Positions 44,435 to 54,082 are shown, counted from the stretch's first letter. The stretch: DNA of 64,000 bases from Pseudomonas bubulae (GCF_900618535.1 NZ_UYJA01000005.1:372001-436000); one strand, 5' to 3'. A program made the numbers and translations. The notes: a model not told the origin generated them from the letters alone.

Positions 44435-45190
44435 TTACAGGTACTTTGCGCGGATTTTCTCATCCACGCCTTCTGCCTTTAACTCATCCAGCGCCTTCTG
44501 CAACTTGCTCACCACCTCGTCCGGCACGTCTTTGTTCAGCGCCAAAAACAGCTCAGCCTGATTGAAACGCAACACCGTCTTGAACCCTGAAATCCCTACC
44601 TGACGCGCCAAAAATTGGCCAGCTGGAGCACCTGTGGCCCACAAGTCGATTTGCCCGGCCTGCAACTTGCGGGCGTTGTCCTGATCGCGCAGCACAATCA
44701 CCGGCGCCAGCCCCTGCTTCTCTAGGGACAAGGCAATGGCGTCGCCCTTGTAAGCGCCCACCCGATACTGGCGGGCCTGTTCGAGGGACGTCAGGGTAAT
44801 CGGGCTATCCCCTCGGGCCAGCAACACCCAGTCATCAGGACCAATAGGGCCGACCCACTTGAACAGCTTTTCACGCTCGGGCACGCGGGCGGTGACAAAC
44901 ACACCGTATCCGGGTTTTTCGAGGGCAAGGTGGTAGATACGCTCCCAAGGGAAACGCAGGGTCATGCTGTAGGGGATGCCGGCACGTTTGAAGGCTTCAC
45001 GCAGGATATCGACGGCGATACCTTCAATATTATCGTTCTGCGCAAAATTCTTGCCGTTTTTGGCCATGTTGTACGGCGGGAAGTTTTCAGTCAGTAACAC
45101 GATCGATGAGTTCGACGTATCAGCCGCAAAAGCGGTACTCGCCAGCCACATGGTGGAACTGACGAGAATAGGCACAAAGCGTTTAAACAT
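44435..45190 (-). CDS. Periplasmic solute-binding protein, family 3 (amino-acid type)
   Basis: A 251-residue secreted protein with signal peptide MFKRFVPILVSSTMWLASTAFA and the SBP family 3 fold (VLLTENFPPYNM, VDILREAFKRAGIPYSMTLRFPWERIYH, YRVGAYKGDAIALSLEKQG). No permease or ATPase gene is adjacent. Stand-alone members in pseudomonads often have unknown ligands. It follows hisF by 72 bases on the same strand and could be the last gene of the his transcript. Confidence 0.85.
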   Translation of the reverse strand: MFKRFVPILVSSTMWLASTAFAADTSNSSIVLLTENFPPYNMAKNGKNFAQNDNIEGIAVDILREAFKRAGIPYSMTLRFPWERIYHLALEKPGYGVFVTARVPEREKLFKWVGPIGPDDWVLLARGDSPITLTSLEQARQYRVGAYKGDAIALSLEKQGLAPVIVLRDQDNARKLQAGQIDLWATGAPAGQFLARQVGISGFKTVLRFNQAELFLALNKDVPDEVVSKLQKALDELKAEGVDEKIRAKYL

Positions 45191-45262
45191 GACAGGCGAC
45201 CTGAATCCATGGCGTGCTCAAGAGTGCCGTGGGCACGCCATGCTGTCCAGTAGCCTTTGGCC

Positions 45263-46033
45263 TTAGCGAACCACGATTCCGCGCTCTGCCATGTACGCCT
45301 TGGCCTCTGGCACCGTGTATTCACCAAAGTGGAAAATACTCGCCGCCAGCACTGCACTGGCGTGACCTTCCAGAATGCCGTCAGCCAGATGCTGGAGGTT
45401 ACCGACACCGCCCGAGGCAATCACCGGAATGCCCAGTGCATCACTGATTGCGCGGGTAACACCCAGATCGAAGCCATTTTTCATGCCGTCCTGATCCATG
45501 CTGGTCAACAGGATTTCGCCGGCGCCCAGGCCTTCCATCTTCATGGCCCACTCGACCGCGTCGAGCCCGGTTGGCTTGCGTCCGCCGTGGGTGAAAATTT
45601 CCCAGCGCGGGGTTTCGCCCGGCAAGGAGACTTTCTTGGCATCAATGGCGACCACAATGCACTGCGAGCCAAAATGTTGCGCCGCTTCGCCCACAAACTC
45701 CGGGTTAAACACCGCTGCGGTATTGATCGAGACTTTGTCGGCACCGGCATTGAGCAGGTTGCGTATGTCCTGGATGCAGCGCACCCCGCCACCTACGGTC
45801 AACGGGATAAACACCTGACTGGCCATGCGTTCGACTGTATGCAGCGTGGTGTCGCGCCCATCGACGCTGGCAGTGATATCGAGAAAGGTAATCTCGTCAG
45901 CACCCTGCTCATCGTAACGACGGGCGATCTCTACCGGGTCGCCGGCATCGCGAATGTTCTCGAACTTGACGCCCTTTACGACCCGGCCGTTATCCACGTC
46001 CAGGCAAGGGATGATGCGTTTGGCCAGCGCCAT
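45263..46033 (-). CDS. hisF: Imidazole glycerol phosphate synthase, cyclase subunit
   Basis: A 256-residue barrel enzyme that, with HisH, makes imidazole glycerol phosphate and AICAR. The start is MALAKRIIPCLDVDNGRVVKGV, with the first catalytic aspartate in PCLDVD, and ITSMDQDGMKNGFD-type residues (LLTSMDQDG) hold the second. Frame open to 46102, but the ATG at 46033 has GAGG-like sequence upstream and the family N-terminus. Confidence 0.97.
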   Translation of the reverse strand: MALAKRIIPCLDVDNGRVVKGVKFENIRDAGDPVEIARRYDEQGADEITFLDITASVDGRDTTLHTVERMASQVFIPLTVGGGVRCIQDIRNLLNAGADKVSINTAAVFNPEFVGEAAQHFGSQCIVVAIDAKKVSLPGETPRWEIFTHGGRKPTGLDAVEWAMKMEGLGAGEILLTSMDQDGMKNGFDLGVTRAISDALGIPVIASGGVGNLQHLADGILEGHASAVLAASIFHFGEYTVPEAKAYMAERGIVVR

Positions 46034-46043
46034 GGGTCTCTCC

Positions 46044-46781
46044 TCAGGCCTTGTAGCTGTCGCAGAAGGCTTGCGCCTCGGCCACATCCAGCGTGCCTTC
46101 ATAGATGGCGCGACCGGTAATGGCGCCCACGATGCCCGGCGCCTTGGCGTCCATCAGGGCCTTGATGTCACCCAGGTTGTGGATGCCGCCCGAAGCGATC
46201 ACCGGAATGCTGGTGGCAGCGGCCAATGCGGCGGTGTAGCTCACGTTGCAGCCCTGCATCATGCCGTCCTTGGCAATGTCGGTATAAACGATGGCCGACA
46301 CGCCGTCTGCTTCAAATCGTTTGGCCAGGTCGATGACCTGCACGGTGCTCACTTCAGCCCAGCCGTCAGTGGCCACAAAGCCGTCTTTTGCATCCATGCC
46401 GACAATGATCTTGCCCGGGAACGCGCGGCAGGCCTCGGCCACGAACTCAGGGTTTTTCACTGCCTTGGTGCCCAGGATCACATAGCTCACGCCCGCTTTG
46501 ACGTAATGCTCGATGGTTTCCAGGGAGCGAATCCCGCCGCCGATCTGGATCGGCAGGTGCGGGTACAGCTTGGCAATGGCAGTGACCACTTCGCCGTTGA
46601 CCGGCTGGCCTTCAAAGGCGCCGTTGAGGTCGACCAGGTGCAGACGGCGGCAACCGCCCTCTACCCATTTGGCAGCCATGCTCACCGGGTCATCGGAAAA
46701 TACCGTGGAGTCTTCCATGCGGCCCTGGCGCAGACGTACACAGGCACCGTCTTTAAGATCGATAGCGGGAATAATCAGCAT
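46044..46781 (-). CDS. hisA: HisA, phosphoribosylformimino-AICAR-phosphate isomerase
   Basis: A 245-residue barrel enzyme, fourth step of histidine synthesis. The N-terminus MLIIPAIDLKDGACVRLRQG carries the general base aspartate, and IYTDIAKDGMMQGCN carries the second catalytic aspartate. It lies 10 bases before hisF in the same transcript. The ATG at 46781 is preferred over an upstream in-frame start at 46796. Confidence 0.97.
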   Translation of the reverse strand: MLIIPAIDLKDGACVRLRQGRMEDSTVFSDDPVSMAAKWVEGGCRRLHLVDLNGAFEGQPVNGEVVTAIAKLYPHLPIQIGGGIRSLETIEHYVKAGVSYVILGTKAVKNPEFVAEACRAFPGKIIVGMDAKDGFVATDGWAEVSTVQVIDLAKRFEADGVSAIVYTDIAKDGMMQGCNVSYTAALAAATSIPVIASGGIHNLGDIKALMDAKAPGIVGAITGRAIYEGTLDVAEAQAFCDSYKA

Positions 46782-46820
46782 GTGGCAAACCTTCAAATTC
46801 GGGAGTCTGAGACTCGGAAA

Positions 46821-47078
46821 TCAGTTCTTCTCGAGCGCCCACAGGTCGCTTTCGATGCTCTCGAACCTCTCTTTGAGGTGCGCCTGCACATCGAAAATCG
46901 CCCGATTGTAGTAATGCGGGGCGATTTCGCGGGTGAACAGCTCAAGGATTTCAGCCGCCTCGAACGAACCCAGGTCCAGTTCGAAGCGGTCTTCCATAAA
47001 GCGTTTGATCTTGCTGTTGGCTTCGCTCTCTTGCTCAGGGGTGAGCGTGAGAATCGGCGGCTTTTTGCGCGGCGCCAT
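46821..47078 (-). CDS. DUF2164 family protein inside the his operon
   Basis: An 85-residue protein, mostly helical, with the DUF2164 pattern SKIKRFMEDRFELDLGSFEAAEILELFTREIAPHYYNRAI. The function is unknown. Its ATG overlaps the hisH stop (TAATG), so it is translationally coupled to hisH, and hisA follows 39 bases later. This position between hisH and hisA suggests co-expression but not necessarily a histidine role. Confidence 0.85.
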   Translation of the reverse strand: MAPRKKPPILTLTPEQESEANSKIKRFMEDRFELDLGSFEAAEILELFTREIAPHYYNRAIFDVQAHLKERFESIESDLWALEKN

Positions 47079-47716
47079 TACCAGCGGCCATCCCAGGCCG
47101 CAAAGTTTTCCAGCAGCTGCAAGCCGTGGGTATGGCTTTTTTCCGGGTGGAACTGCACCGCGAAGCGCGAGCCCTCGGCCAGCGCTGCGGCGAAATCGAC
47201 GCCGTAATGCCCGCCACCGACTACCTGGCGAGGATTGCCCGCCGCAATGTAGTAGCTGTGTACAAAGTAGAAACGCGCCAGGTCGGGGATGCCGTGCCAC
47301 AGCGGGTGATCCACTTTTTGCTGCACTTCGTTCCAGCCCATGTGCGGCACCTTGAGATGCTCGCCGCCTTCGTGCAGGTCCTTGCCGAAGAACTTCACGG
47401 CGCCCGGGAACAGGCCGATGCAATCAACACCGCCGTTCTCTTCGCTGCTGTCGAGCAAGGCTTGCATGCCGACACAAATACCGAGAAACGGACGATCCTG
47501 ACTGACTTCACGCACCAGCGAGTCAAAACCCAGGCGACGGATTTCGGCCATGCAATCGCGGATCGCACCCACACCAGGGAACACTACGCGGTCGGCTTCG
47601 CGAATCACGCTGGCATCGCTGGTAATCAGCACCCGACCGGCGCCAACGTGCTCCAGCGCCTTGGCCACCGAGTGCAGGTTACCCATGCCGTAATCGATTA
47701 CCGCCACTGTCTGCAT
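47078..47716 (-). CDS. hisH: Imidazole glycerol phosphate synthase, glutaminase subunit
   Basis: A 212-residue class I glutamine amidotransferase that supplies ammonia to HisF. The nucleophile is C81 in PFLGICVGMQALL, and the histidine/glutamate pair is in FAVQFHPEKSH. Its ATG shares a base with the hisB stop, and its own stop overlaps the DUF2164 gene. Confidence 0.97.
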   Translation of the reverse strand: MQTVAVIDYGMGNLHSVAKALEHVGAGRVLITSDASVIREADRVVFPGVGAIRDCMAEIRRLGFDSLVREVSQDRPFLGICVGMQALLDSSEENGGVDCIGLFPGAVKFFGKDLHEGGEHLKVPHMGWNEVQQKVDHPLWHGIPDLARFYFVHSYYIAAGNPRQVVGGGHYGVDFAAALAEGSRFAVQFHPEKSHTHGLQLLENFAAWDGRW

Positions 47717-48309
47717 CAGAGCACGCCCTTGGTAGAAGGCATTTGCCCGGCCATGCGCTCATCCAGCGCCACGGCCATGCGCAGGGCGCGGCCGAAAGCC
47801 TTGAACACGGTTTCGATCTGGTGGTGGGTGTTGGTGCCGCGCAGGTTGTCGATGTGCAGGCTGACATTGGCGTGGTTCACGAAGCCCTGGAAGAACTCCT
47901 GAAACAGGTCAACATCGAAGCCGCCGACGGTGGCGCGGGTGTAGGGAACATGCATTTGCAGACCAGGACGACCGGAAAAGTCGATGACTACACGGGACAG
48001 CGCTTCGTCCAGCGGGACGTAAGCGTGACCGTAGCGGGTCATGCCTTTTTTATCGCCGACTGCTTCGCTGAAGGCTTTACCCAGGGTAATGCCGACATCT
48101 TCGACGGTATGGTGATCGTCGATATGCAGGTCGCCTTTGCACTCGATGTCCAGGTCGATCAACCCATGTCGGGCGATCTGGTCGAGCATGTGCTCAAGAA
48201 AAGGAACACCGATATCGAATCGGGCCTTACCGGTACCATCCAAGTTGATCGAGGCTTTAATCTGGGTTTCCAGAGTATCGCGCTCGACTGACGCCTTACG
48301 TTCGGCCAT
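47716..48309 (-). CDS. hisB: Imidazoleglycerol-phosphate dehydratase
   Basis: A 197-residue single-function dehydratase (no phosphatase domain). Metal-binding histidines are in HMLDQIARHGLIDL, DDHHTVEDVGI and the later FVNHANVSLHI. The ATG at 48309 (AERKASVERDTLETQI) gives the P. aeruginosa length; an in-frame GTG one codon earlier is less likely. First gene of hisB-hisH-DUF2164-hisA-hisF. Confidence 0.97.
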   Translation of the reverse strand: MAERKASVERDTLETQIKASINLDGTGKARFDIGVPFLEHMLDQIARHGLIDLDIECKGDLHIDDHHTVEDVGITLGKAFSEAVGDKKGMTRYGHAYVPLDEALSRVVIDFSGRPGLQMHVPYTRATVGGFDVDLFQEFFQGFVNHANVSLHIDNLRGTNTHHQIETVFKAFGRALRMAVALDERMAGQMPSTKGVL

Positions 48310-48433
48310 CACCAGCTCCGCAAAATCATTGGGCGAAAAAGGTGGCCATTATAGGCACGGGTCAGGCAAACAGAAACATTAAGGGTGCGGTGGCTGACGT
48401 AATGCGCGTTGACGCACAGGCCGCGCCGCCTGA

Positions 48434-48497
48434 ATCGCGAGCAAGCCCGCTCCCACAGAGACGCAATCCGTCTGTGGGAGCGGGCTTGCTCGCGATG
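48434..48497. repeat. REP pair in the tail-to-tail arrangement
   Basis: ATCGCGAGCAAGCCCGCTCC(CACAG) and (CTGTG)GGAGCGGGCTTGCTCGCGAT, with the GTGGG ends pointing inwards and a 13-base spacer. It lies between hisB and the transporter gene on the minus strand. Confidence 0.9.
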
Positions 48498-48523
48498 GCG
48501 TCAGCGCTGACTCAACACGTCAA

Positions 48524-50185
48524 TCAGTGAAACAACACCGCCGTCTTCTGCACCGTTACCCACACGCCCCACAACAAGGGAATGCCCACGGCCAGCCAGG
48601 CTGCAATCACCAATGGCTGACTGCCCGGTGCGGCTTTCCACTCCAGCGACGTACTGGCGTCCGCGCCCTTGTCGTGCCCCAGCGCCTGTTCGGCGGCCAG
48701 CTCGGCGTCGGTCATGAAGTATTTGTCGGCCACCGGGCGTACCAGCAGGTTGCAGATAAAACCCAACACCAGCAGACCGGCGAGGATGTACAAGGTGATG
48801 TCATACGCCGCCGCACGCTCCACCCCGATGCTCAACTGATACTCGCGCAGGTAGTTGACCAGCACCGGCCCCAGCACGCCCGCAGCCGCCCAGGCGGTCA
48901 GCAGGCGACCGTGGATCGCGCCGACCATCTGCGTACCGAACAGATCGGCCAGATACGCTGGCACTGTGGCAAACCCGCCGCCGTACATCGACAGAATGAT
49001 GCAGAACGCCGCCACGAACAGCGATACGTTGCCCAGATGGCCCAGGTTCGGAATCATCGCGTACAGCGCAAAACCCAGGGCGAAGAACACAAAGTAGGTG
49101 TTTTTGCGGCCCAGGTAATCCGAGAACGACGCCCAGAAAAACCGCCCGCCAATATTGAACAGACTCAGCAAACCGGTGAACCCTGCTGCAATCGCGGCGA
49201 TCTGCGCCAGCTGCGCTGCATCCAGCTGGCTGAAGGTCAGATCATTGCCCAGCAACTTGCCCGCGAAGACTTCCTGCAGCAATGGCGAGGCCATGCCCAG
49301 AATGCCGATACCGGCCGATACGTTAAGGCATAGAACCAGCCATACCAGCGCAAATTGCGGAGTTTTCCACGCCACACTTACGTGTACATGGCGCTGGGTG
49401 ATCATCGCGTTGGCCGCTTTTTTTGCCGGCGCCTTCCAGCCCTCAGGCTTCCAGCCGGTCGGTGGTACGCGATAAGACAACGCGCCGCCGATCATGAACA
49501 CGAAGTAAATCGCCGCCATTGCGACAAAGCTCTGCCACACGCCCACACCGTCCGGCCCGGCAAAATGGTTCATCAATGCGGCAGCCAACGGTGCGCCCAC
49601 CATTGCCCCGCCACCAAAGCCCATGATCGCCATGCCCGTAGCCATGCCACGCTTGTCCGGGAACCACTTGATCAGTGTCGACACCGGCGAGATATAACCC
49701 AGCCCCAGGCCGATACCGCCGATAACCCCAGAACCCAGCCACATCAGCCAGATCTGATGGGTATAAATACCCAATGCAGAAATCAGCAAACCGCCGCACC
49801 AGCACAAAGCCGACACCACACCGGCCTTGCGTGGCCCGGCATGCTCAAGCCAGCCGCCCCATACCGCGGCCGAGCAACCGAGGAAGATAAAGAACAGGGT
49901 GTAGATCCAGCCGAGCATCGAAATCGGCCAGTCGCATTGCGACGAAAACACTTGCGCGATAAAGCTCATGTCTGGCGCACAAGCCACAGGTGCAGTCACG
50001 CCCAGGGCTTTGGACAACGGCAGCCAGAACACCGAAAAGCCATAGGCCATGCCGATGCACAGATGGATGGCCAGAGCAGCTGGCGGCACCAGCCAGCGGT
50101 TGAAGCCGGGTTTGGCGATGATGCGCTCCTTGGACAGGAACGCAGGCGGCGAAGCAGAACTGCCCGCAGCAATGCTGATACTCAT
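48524..50185 (-). CDS. OFA-family major facilitator transporter
   Basis: A 553-residue inner-membrane protein with about 12 membrane segments. It resembles the oxalate/formate antiporter (OFA) family: HLCIGMAYGFSVFWLPLSKALG at helix 1 and YISPVSTLIKWFPDKRGMATGMAIMGFGGGAMVGAP between helices 4 and 5. OFA proteins carry small monocarboxylates; the substrate here cannot be read. An insert after helix 1 (VTAPVACAPDMSFIAQVFSSQCDWP) and a charged C-terminal segment make it longer than classical members. Confidence 0.88.
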   Translation of the reverse strand: MSISIAAGSSASPPAFLSKERIIAKPGFNRWLVPPAALAIHLCIGMAYGFSVFWLPLSKALGVTAPVACAPDMSFIAQVFSSQCDWPISMLGWIYTLFFIFLGCSAAVWGGWLEHAGPRKAGVVSALCWCGGLLISALGIYTHQIWLMWLGSGVIGGIGLGLGYISPVSTLIKWFPDKRGMATGMAIMGFGGGAMVGAPLAAALMNHFAGPDGVGVWQSFVAMAAIYFVFMIGGALSYRVPPTGWKPEGWKAPAKKAANAMITQRHVHVSVAWKTPQFALVWLVLCLNVSAGIGILGMASPLLQEVFAGKLLGNDLTFSQLDAAQLAQIAAIAAGFTGLLSLFNIGGRFFWASFSDYLGRKNTYFVFFALGFALYAMIPNLGHLGNVSLFVAAFCIILSMYGGGFATVPAYLADLFGTQMVGAIHGRLLTAWAAAGVLGPVLVNYLREYQLSIGVERAAAYDITLYILAGLLVLGFICNLLVRPVADKYFMTDAELAAEQALGHDKGADASTSLEWKAAPGSQPLVIAAWLAVGIPLLWGVWVTVQKTAVLFH

Positions 50186-50476
50186 AGGTGTTTCCCCCAG
50201 GTAATGAAGTTATTTCCCCGGCACGCTCGCTCCCTGACTTTGGCGCTCTGTGGCACACAGTCGTTTTTATTGGATCGAGACGCGGCAATGTGCCGCAGAA
50301 GGCCCGAAAAACAAGCGAAGATTACCATTTGATCGCCAGCCTGGCCCTAACCTGATGTGGTCTTTGGCCGAGCAACTGATCCGCTACTATCCACCCCCCA
50401 GTCGGCGTGCGCGTGGCGCTATACTCTGCGGCTGAATTTAAAACTTACTCTCACACAGACTTACAAGGACTCGCCC

Positions 50477-52684
50477 ATGAAAGCGTTCGGCAAAATCCTG
50501 GGTCTGGTGCTTCTCGGATTGTTGCTGATCATCGTGGCCCTGGGCTTTGCCCTCAGCCATCTGTTCGATCCCAACGACTATAAAGACGAGATCCGCCAGA
50601 TAGCCCGTGACAAAGCCCACATTGAGCTGACCCTCAATGGCGACATCGGCTGGAGCCTCTTCCCCTGGCTTGGCCTGGAACTGCACGACGCCAGCGTTGC
50701 CACTCTCGCAGCGCCGACCCAGCCTTTCGCCGATCTTCAGATGCTCGGTCTGTCCGTGCGCGTACTGCCGCTGCTGCGCAAAGAAGTGCAGATGAGCGAC
50801 GTGCGCGTCGAAGGCCTGAACCTGCGCCTGACCCGCGACAAGGACGGCCACGGCAATTGGCAGGACATCGGCAAGCCGGCCACCGCCGCCGCGCCAACCA
50901 CCGGCACCGAGCCCGCTGCGAGCAACAAGCCTGAAAGCGCCGGCCAGCCCCTCAAGCTCGATATCGACAGCCTGACCGTGAACAACGCCCGGGTTGAATA
51001 TAACGACGAGCAAAGCGGCAAGCAGTTCAGCGCCGAGAGCATCCAGCTGAGCACCGGCCCGGTTCACGAAGCTACCAGTATCCCGGTCAAGCTGACCGCC
51101 TTCCTGGGCACCAACCAGCCGGTGATGCGGGTCAAGACCGAAGTTGACGGCAAGTTGCGCTTTGACCGTGTACTCAAGCGCTATCAGTTTGAAGACATGA
51201 AGGTCACCGGCGAAGCCTCCGGTGAGCCGCTGCAGGGCAAGACCATGACGTTCGCCGCACAGGGGCAAATTCTGGTTGATCTGGCTGCGAACGTCGCCGA
51301 ATGGAGCAGCCTGAAGATTTCAGCCAACCAGTTGCGCGCCCTGGGTGAGTTCAAGGCCAACAGCCTCGATACCACTCCGCAAATCAGTGGCGGCCTGTCG
51401 ATTGCACAGCTTGATCTGGCCCGGTTCCTCGACAGCATCGGCCACCCGCTACCTGCCATGGCGCCGAACAGCCTGAGCAAGGTCGAACTGGTCAGTCGCC
51501 TTTCGGGCACGCCCAGCAGCGTGACCTTTGACGAGCTGAACCTGAAAGTCGACGACAGCACCTTCACCGGCCTCGTGGCCATTGACGATTTCGCCAAACA
51601 AGCCGTACGTATTCAGCTCAAAGGCGACACATTCGACGCTGATCGCTACATGCCGCCCAAGTCGGCCGAAGCCAGCAGCGCCAGCGTTGCGCGCAAGGCT
51701 GAAGTACAGAGCAGCGAAGCCGGCGCCCTGGCCGCATCGGGCGATACGCCGCTGCCGGAGGCTCCGACCAAAAGCGGCTGGAGCACCGCCAGGATCATTC
51801 CGGTCACCCGCCTCAAGGCGCTCGACCTGAATGCTGATATCAGTTTTGGCCAACTGACCCTGAGCAAACTGCCGATACAAAACGCGGTGCTCAAGGCCAA
51901 CAGCAAAGCCGGTGTCCTGACCCTGGAAAACCTCAGCGGTAACCTTTACAAAGGCAGCTTTGCCGCCAATGGCAGCCTGGACGTACAACCCATGCTACCG
52001 GTGGTCAAACTGCAGACCCGCATTACCAATGTGCCGGTGGATAAAATCCTGCAAAGCCAGGGGCAAAAACCACCGGTGACCGGTCTGCTGACCCTCAACA
52101 GCAACGTCACTGGCAGCGGCAACAGCCAGAGCGAGCTGATTTCCAGCCTCAACGGCACCGCCAGCTTTATGCTTAACGATGGTGTGCTGCTCAACGCCAA
52201 CCTTGAGCAACAGCTGTGCAAGGGTATTTCGGTACTCAACCGCAAAACCCTGAGCGGCGCGCCCCTGGGCAAAGACACGCCATTCAAGGAGCTCAAGGGC
52301 ACCCTGGTGTTCCGCAACGGCGTGGCCAGCAACCCGGACATGATCGTGCGCATCCCCGGCCTGAGCGTCAAAGGCGATGGCGACATCGACCTGCGCGTAC
52401 TGGGCATGGATTACCGCATCGGCATCATCATCGAAGGCGACACCCGCGCCATGCCGGACCCGGCCTGCCAGGTCGGCAAAAACTTTGTCGGCATCGAGCT
52501 GCCATTACGCTGCCGTGGCCCGCTGGAGCTGGGGGCCAAGGCCTGCCGTCTGGACAAGGAAGGGCTGGGCAAGGTTGCCGCCAAAGTGGCGGGCAACAAG
52601 CTCACTGACAAACTCGAAGAAAAGCTCGGTGACAAGGTCAGCCCCGAGCTCAAGAACGCGCTCAAAGGGCTTTTCAACCGATGA
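50477..52684 (+). CDS. AsmA-family protein
   Basis: A 735-residue protein anchored by one N-terminal membrane helix (about 5-27) with a long periplasmic beta-rich body. FDPNDYKDEIRQIARDKAHIELTLNGDIGWSLFPWLGLEL is the AsmA N-terminal signature, and the C-terminal repeat-like region includes SLNGTASFMLNDGVLLNANLEQQLC. The family is linked to phospholipid movement and outer-membrane maintenance. AAGGA lies 7 bases before the ATG. Its stop overlaps the mutY start. Confidence 0.9.
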   Translation: MKAFGKILGLVLLGLLLIIVALGFALSHLFDPNDYKDEIRQIARDKAHIELTLNGDIGWSLFPWLGLELHDASVATLAAPTQPFADLQMLGLSVRVLPLLRKEVQMSDVRVEGLNLRLTRDKDGHGNWQDIGKPATAAAPTTGTEPAASNKPESAGQPLKLDIDSLTVNNARVEYNDEQSGKQFSAESIQLSTGPVHEATSIPVKLTAFLGTNQPVMRVKTEVDGKLRFDRVLKRYQFEDMKVTGEASGEPLQGKTMTFAAQGQILVDLAANVAEWSSLKISANQLRALGEFKANSLDTTPQISGGLSIAQLDLARFLDSIGHPLPAMAPNSLSKVELVSRLSGTPSSVTFDELNLKVDDSTFTGLVAIDDFAKQAVRIQLKGDTFDADRYMPPKSAEASSASVARKAEVQSSEAGALAASGDTPLPEAPTKSGWSTARIIPVTRLKALDLNADISFGQLTLSKLPIQNAVLKANSKAGVLTLENLSGNLYKGSFAANGSLDVQPMLPVVKLQTRITNVPVDKILQSQGQKPPVTGLLTLNSNVTGSGNSQSELISSLNGTASFMLNDGVLLNANLEQQLCKGISVLNRKTLSGAPLGKDTPFKELKGTLVFRNGVASNPDMIVRIPGLSVKGDGDIDLRVLGMDYRIGIIIEGDTRAMPDPACQVGKNFVGIELPLRCRGPLELGAKACRLDKEGLGKVAAKVAGNKLTDKLEEKLGDKVSPELKNALKGLFNR

Positions 52685-53748
52685 GAGATGAGCAGTTTTC
52701 AACCGCGGTGCTGGACTGGTATGACCAGCACGGTCGCCACGACCTGCCCTGGCAACAGGGCATCACCCCGTATCGGGTATGGGTCTCGGAAATCATGCTG
52801 CAGCAAACCCAGGTCAGTACCGTGCTGAACTACTTCGACCGTTTTATGGCTTCACTGCCGACGGTCGAGGCCCTGGCCGCTGCACCGGAAGACGAAGTAC
52901 TGCACCTGTGGACCGGCCTGGGCTACTACACCCGTGCGCGCAACCTGCAAAAGACCGCCAAAATCGTTGTCGCCGAATATGACGGCCAATTTCCGCGGGA
53001 TGTGGAAAAACTGGTCGAGTTACCCGGTATCGGTTTATCCACAGCCGGTGCGATTGCCAGCCTGAGCATGGGTCTGCGGGCGCCGATTCTGGACGGCAAC
53101 GTCAAGCGGGTACTGGCGCGCTACACGGCGCAAGAGGGCTACCCCGGCGAGCCCAAGGTGGCCAAACAGCTGTGGGCCACTGCCGAGCGCTTCACCCCCC
53201 ACGACCGCGTCAACGCCTACACCCAGGCAATGATGGACATGGGCGCCACGCTCTGCACCCGCAGCAAGCCCAGCTGCCTGTTGTGCCCGCTTGAAAGCGG
53301 CTGTAAAGCGCACTTGCTGGGCCTGGAAACCCGCTATCCGATCCCCAAACCGCGCAAGGTCATCCCGCAAAAGCGCACGCTGATGCCAATGCTGGCCAAT
53401 GCCGGGGGCGAAATCCTGCTTTACCGCCGTCCGTCGACCGGCTTGTGGGGCGGCCTGTGGAGCCTGCCCGAGCTCGATGACCTGCAGGACATCGAGCATC
53501 TGGCGCTGCAACACTCGCTGGCCCTGGGCGCGCAACACGAACTGACCGGCCTGACCCATACCTTTAGCCATTTCCAACTGGCCATCGAACCCTGGCTGAT
53601 CCACGTCAAGGAGTCCGGCCATCACGTGGCCGAGGCCGACTGGCTCTGGTATAACCTCGCCACCCCGCCGCGCCTGGGCCTTGCCGCCCCGGTCAAGAAG
53701 CTGCTCAAACGCGCAGCCGACCTATTGAACGCTGGAGAGACGTCATGA
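52681..53748 (+). CDS. mutY: MutY, adenine DNA glycosylase
   Basis: A 355-residue repair enzyme that removes adenine paired with 8-oxoguanine. Seen are SEIMLQQTQVSTVLNYF (catalytic glutamate), the helix-hairpin-helix LPGIGLSTAGAIA with the catalytic aspartate in PILDGNVKRVLARY, the iron-sulfur cluster cysteines in CTRSKPSCLLCPLESGC (spacing 6-2-5), and a C-terminal NUDIX-like lesion-recognition domain. ATGA overlaps join it to both the AsmA-like gene and yggX. Confidence 0.97.
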   Translation: MRDEQFSTAVLDWYDQHGRHDLPWQQGITPYRVWVSEIMLQQTQVSTVLNYFDRFMASLPTVEALAAAPEDEVLHLWTGLGYYTRARNLQKTAKIVVAEYDGQFPRDVEKLVELPGIGLSTAGAIASLSMGLRAPILDGNVKRVLARYTAQEGYPGEPKVAKQLWATAERFTPHDRVNAYTQAMMDMGATLCTRSKPSCLLCPLESGCKAHLLGLETRYPIPKPRKVIPQKRTLMPMLANAGGEILLYRRPSTGLWGGLWSLPELDDLQDIEHLALQHSLALGAQHELTGLTHTFSHFQLAIEPWLIHVKESGHHVAEADWLWYNLATPPRLGLAAPVKKLLKRAADLLNAGETS

Positions 53749-54017
53749 CCCGCACCATCATTTGCCGCAAGTACAAAGAAGAACTGCCTGCCCTTGAGCG
53801 CGCTCCGTTTCCGGGCGCCAAAGGCCAGGACATTTTTGACCACGTTTCGGCCAAAGCCTGGGCTGACTGGCAAAAACACCAGACCCTGCTCATCAACGAA
53901 AAGCGCTTGAACATGATGAACGCCGAAGACCGTAAATATTTGCAGGGCGAAATGGACAAGTTCTTCAGCGGCGAGGAATACGCACAAGCCGAAGGCTACG
54001 TTCCGCCAACCGAATAA
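53745..54017 (+). CDS. yggX: YggX, Fe(II) trafficking / oxidative damage protection protein
   Basis: A 90-residue protein with the family start TRTIICRKYKEELPALERAPFPG and the helix AWADWQKHQTLLINEKRLNMM. YggX protects iron-sulfur proteins from oxidation and is usually next to mutY, as here; the starts and stops overlap by 4 bases. Confidence 0.96.
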   Translation: MTRTIICRKYKEELPALERAPFPGAKGQDIFDHVSAKAWADWQKHQTLLINEKRLNMMNAEDRKYLQGEMDKFFSGEEYAQAEGYVPPTE

Positions 54018-54082
54018 ACCCCGGTTTTAAAGGCTTTGATCCGTAAGCGACGGTAATAATTAAATATTTTTCAAAAAAGTGT

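Noticed and set aside
1729..48497. Regular palindromes considered as a CRISPR array
   Set aside because: The units are dispersed between genes tens of kilobases apart, with no spacer ladder and no cas genes.
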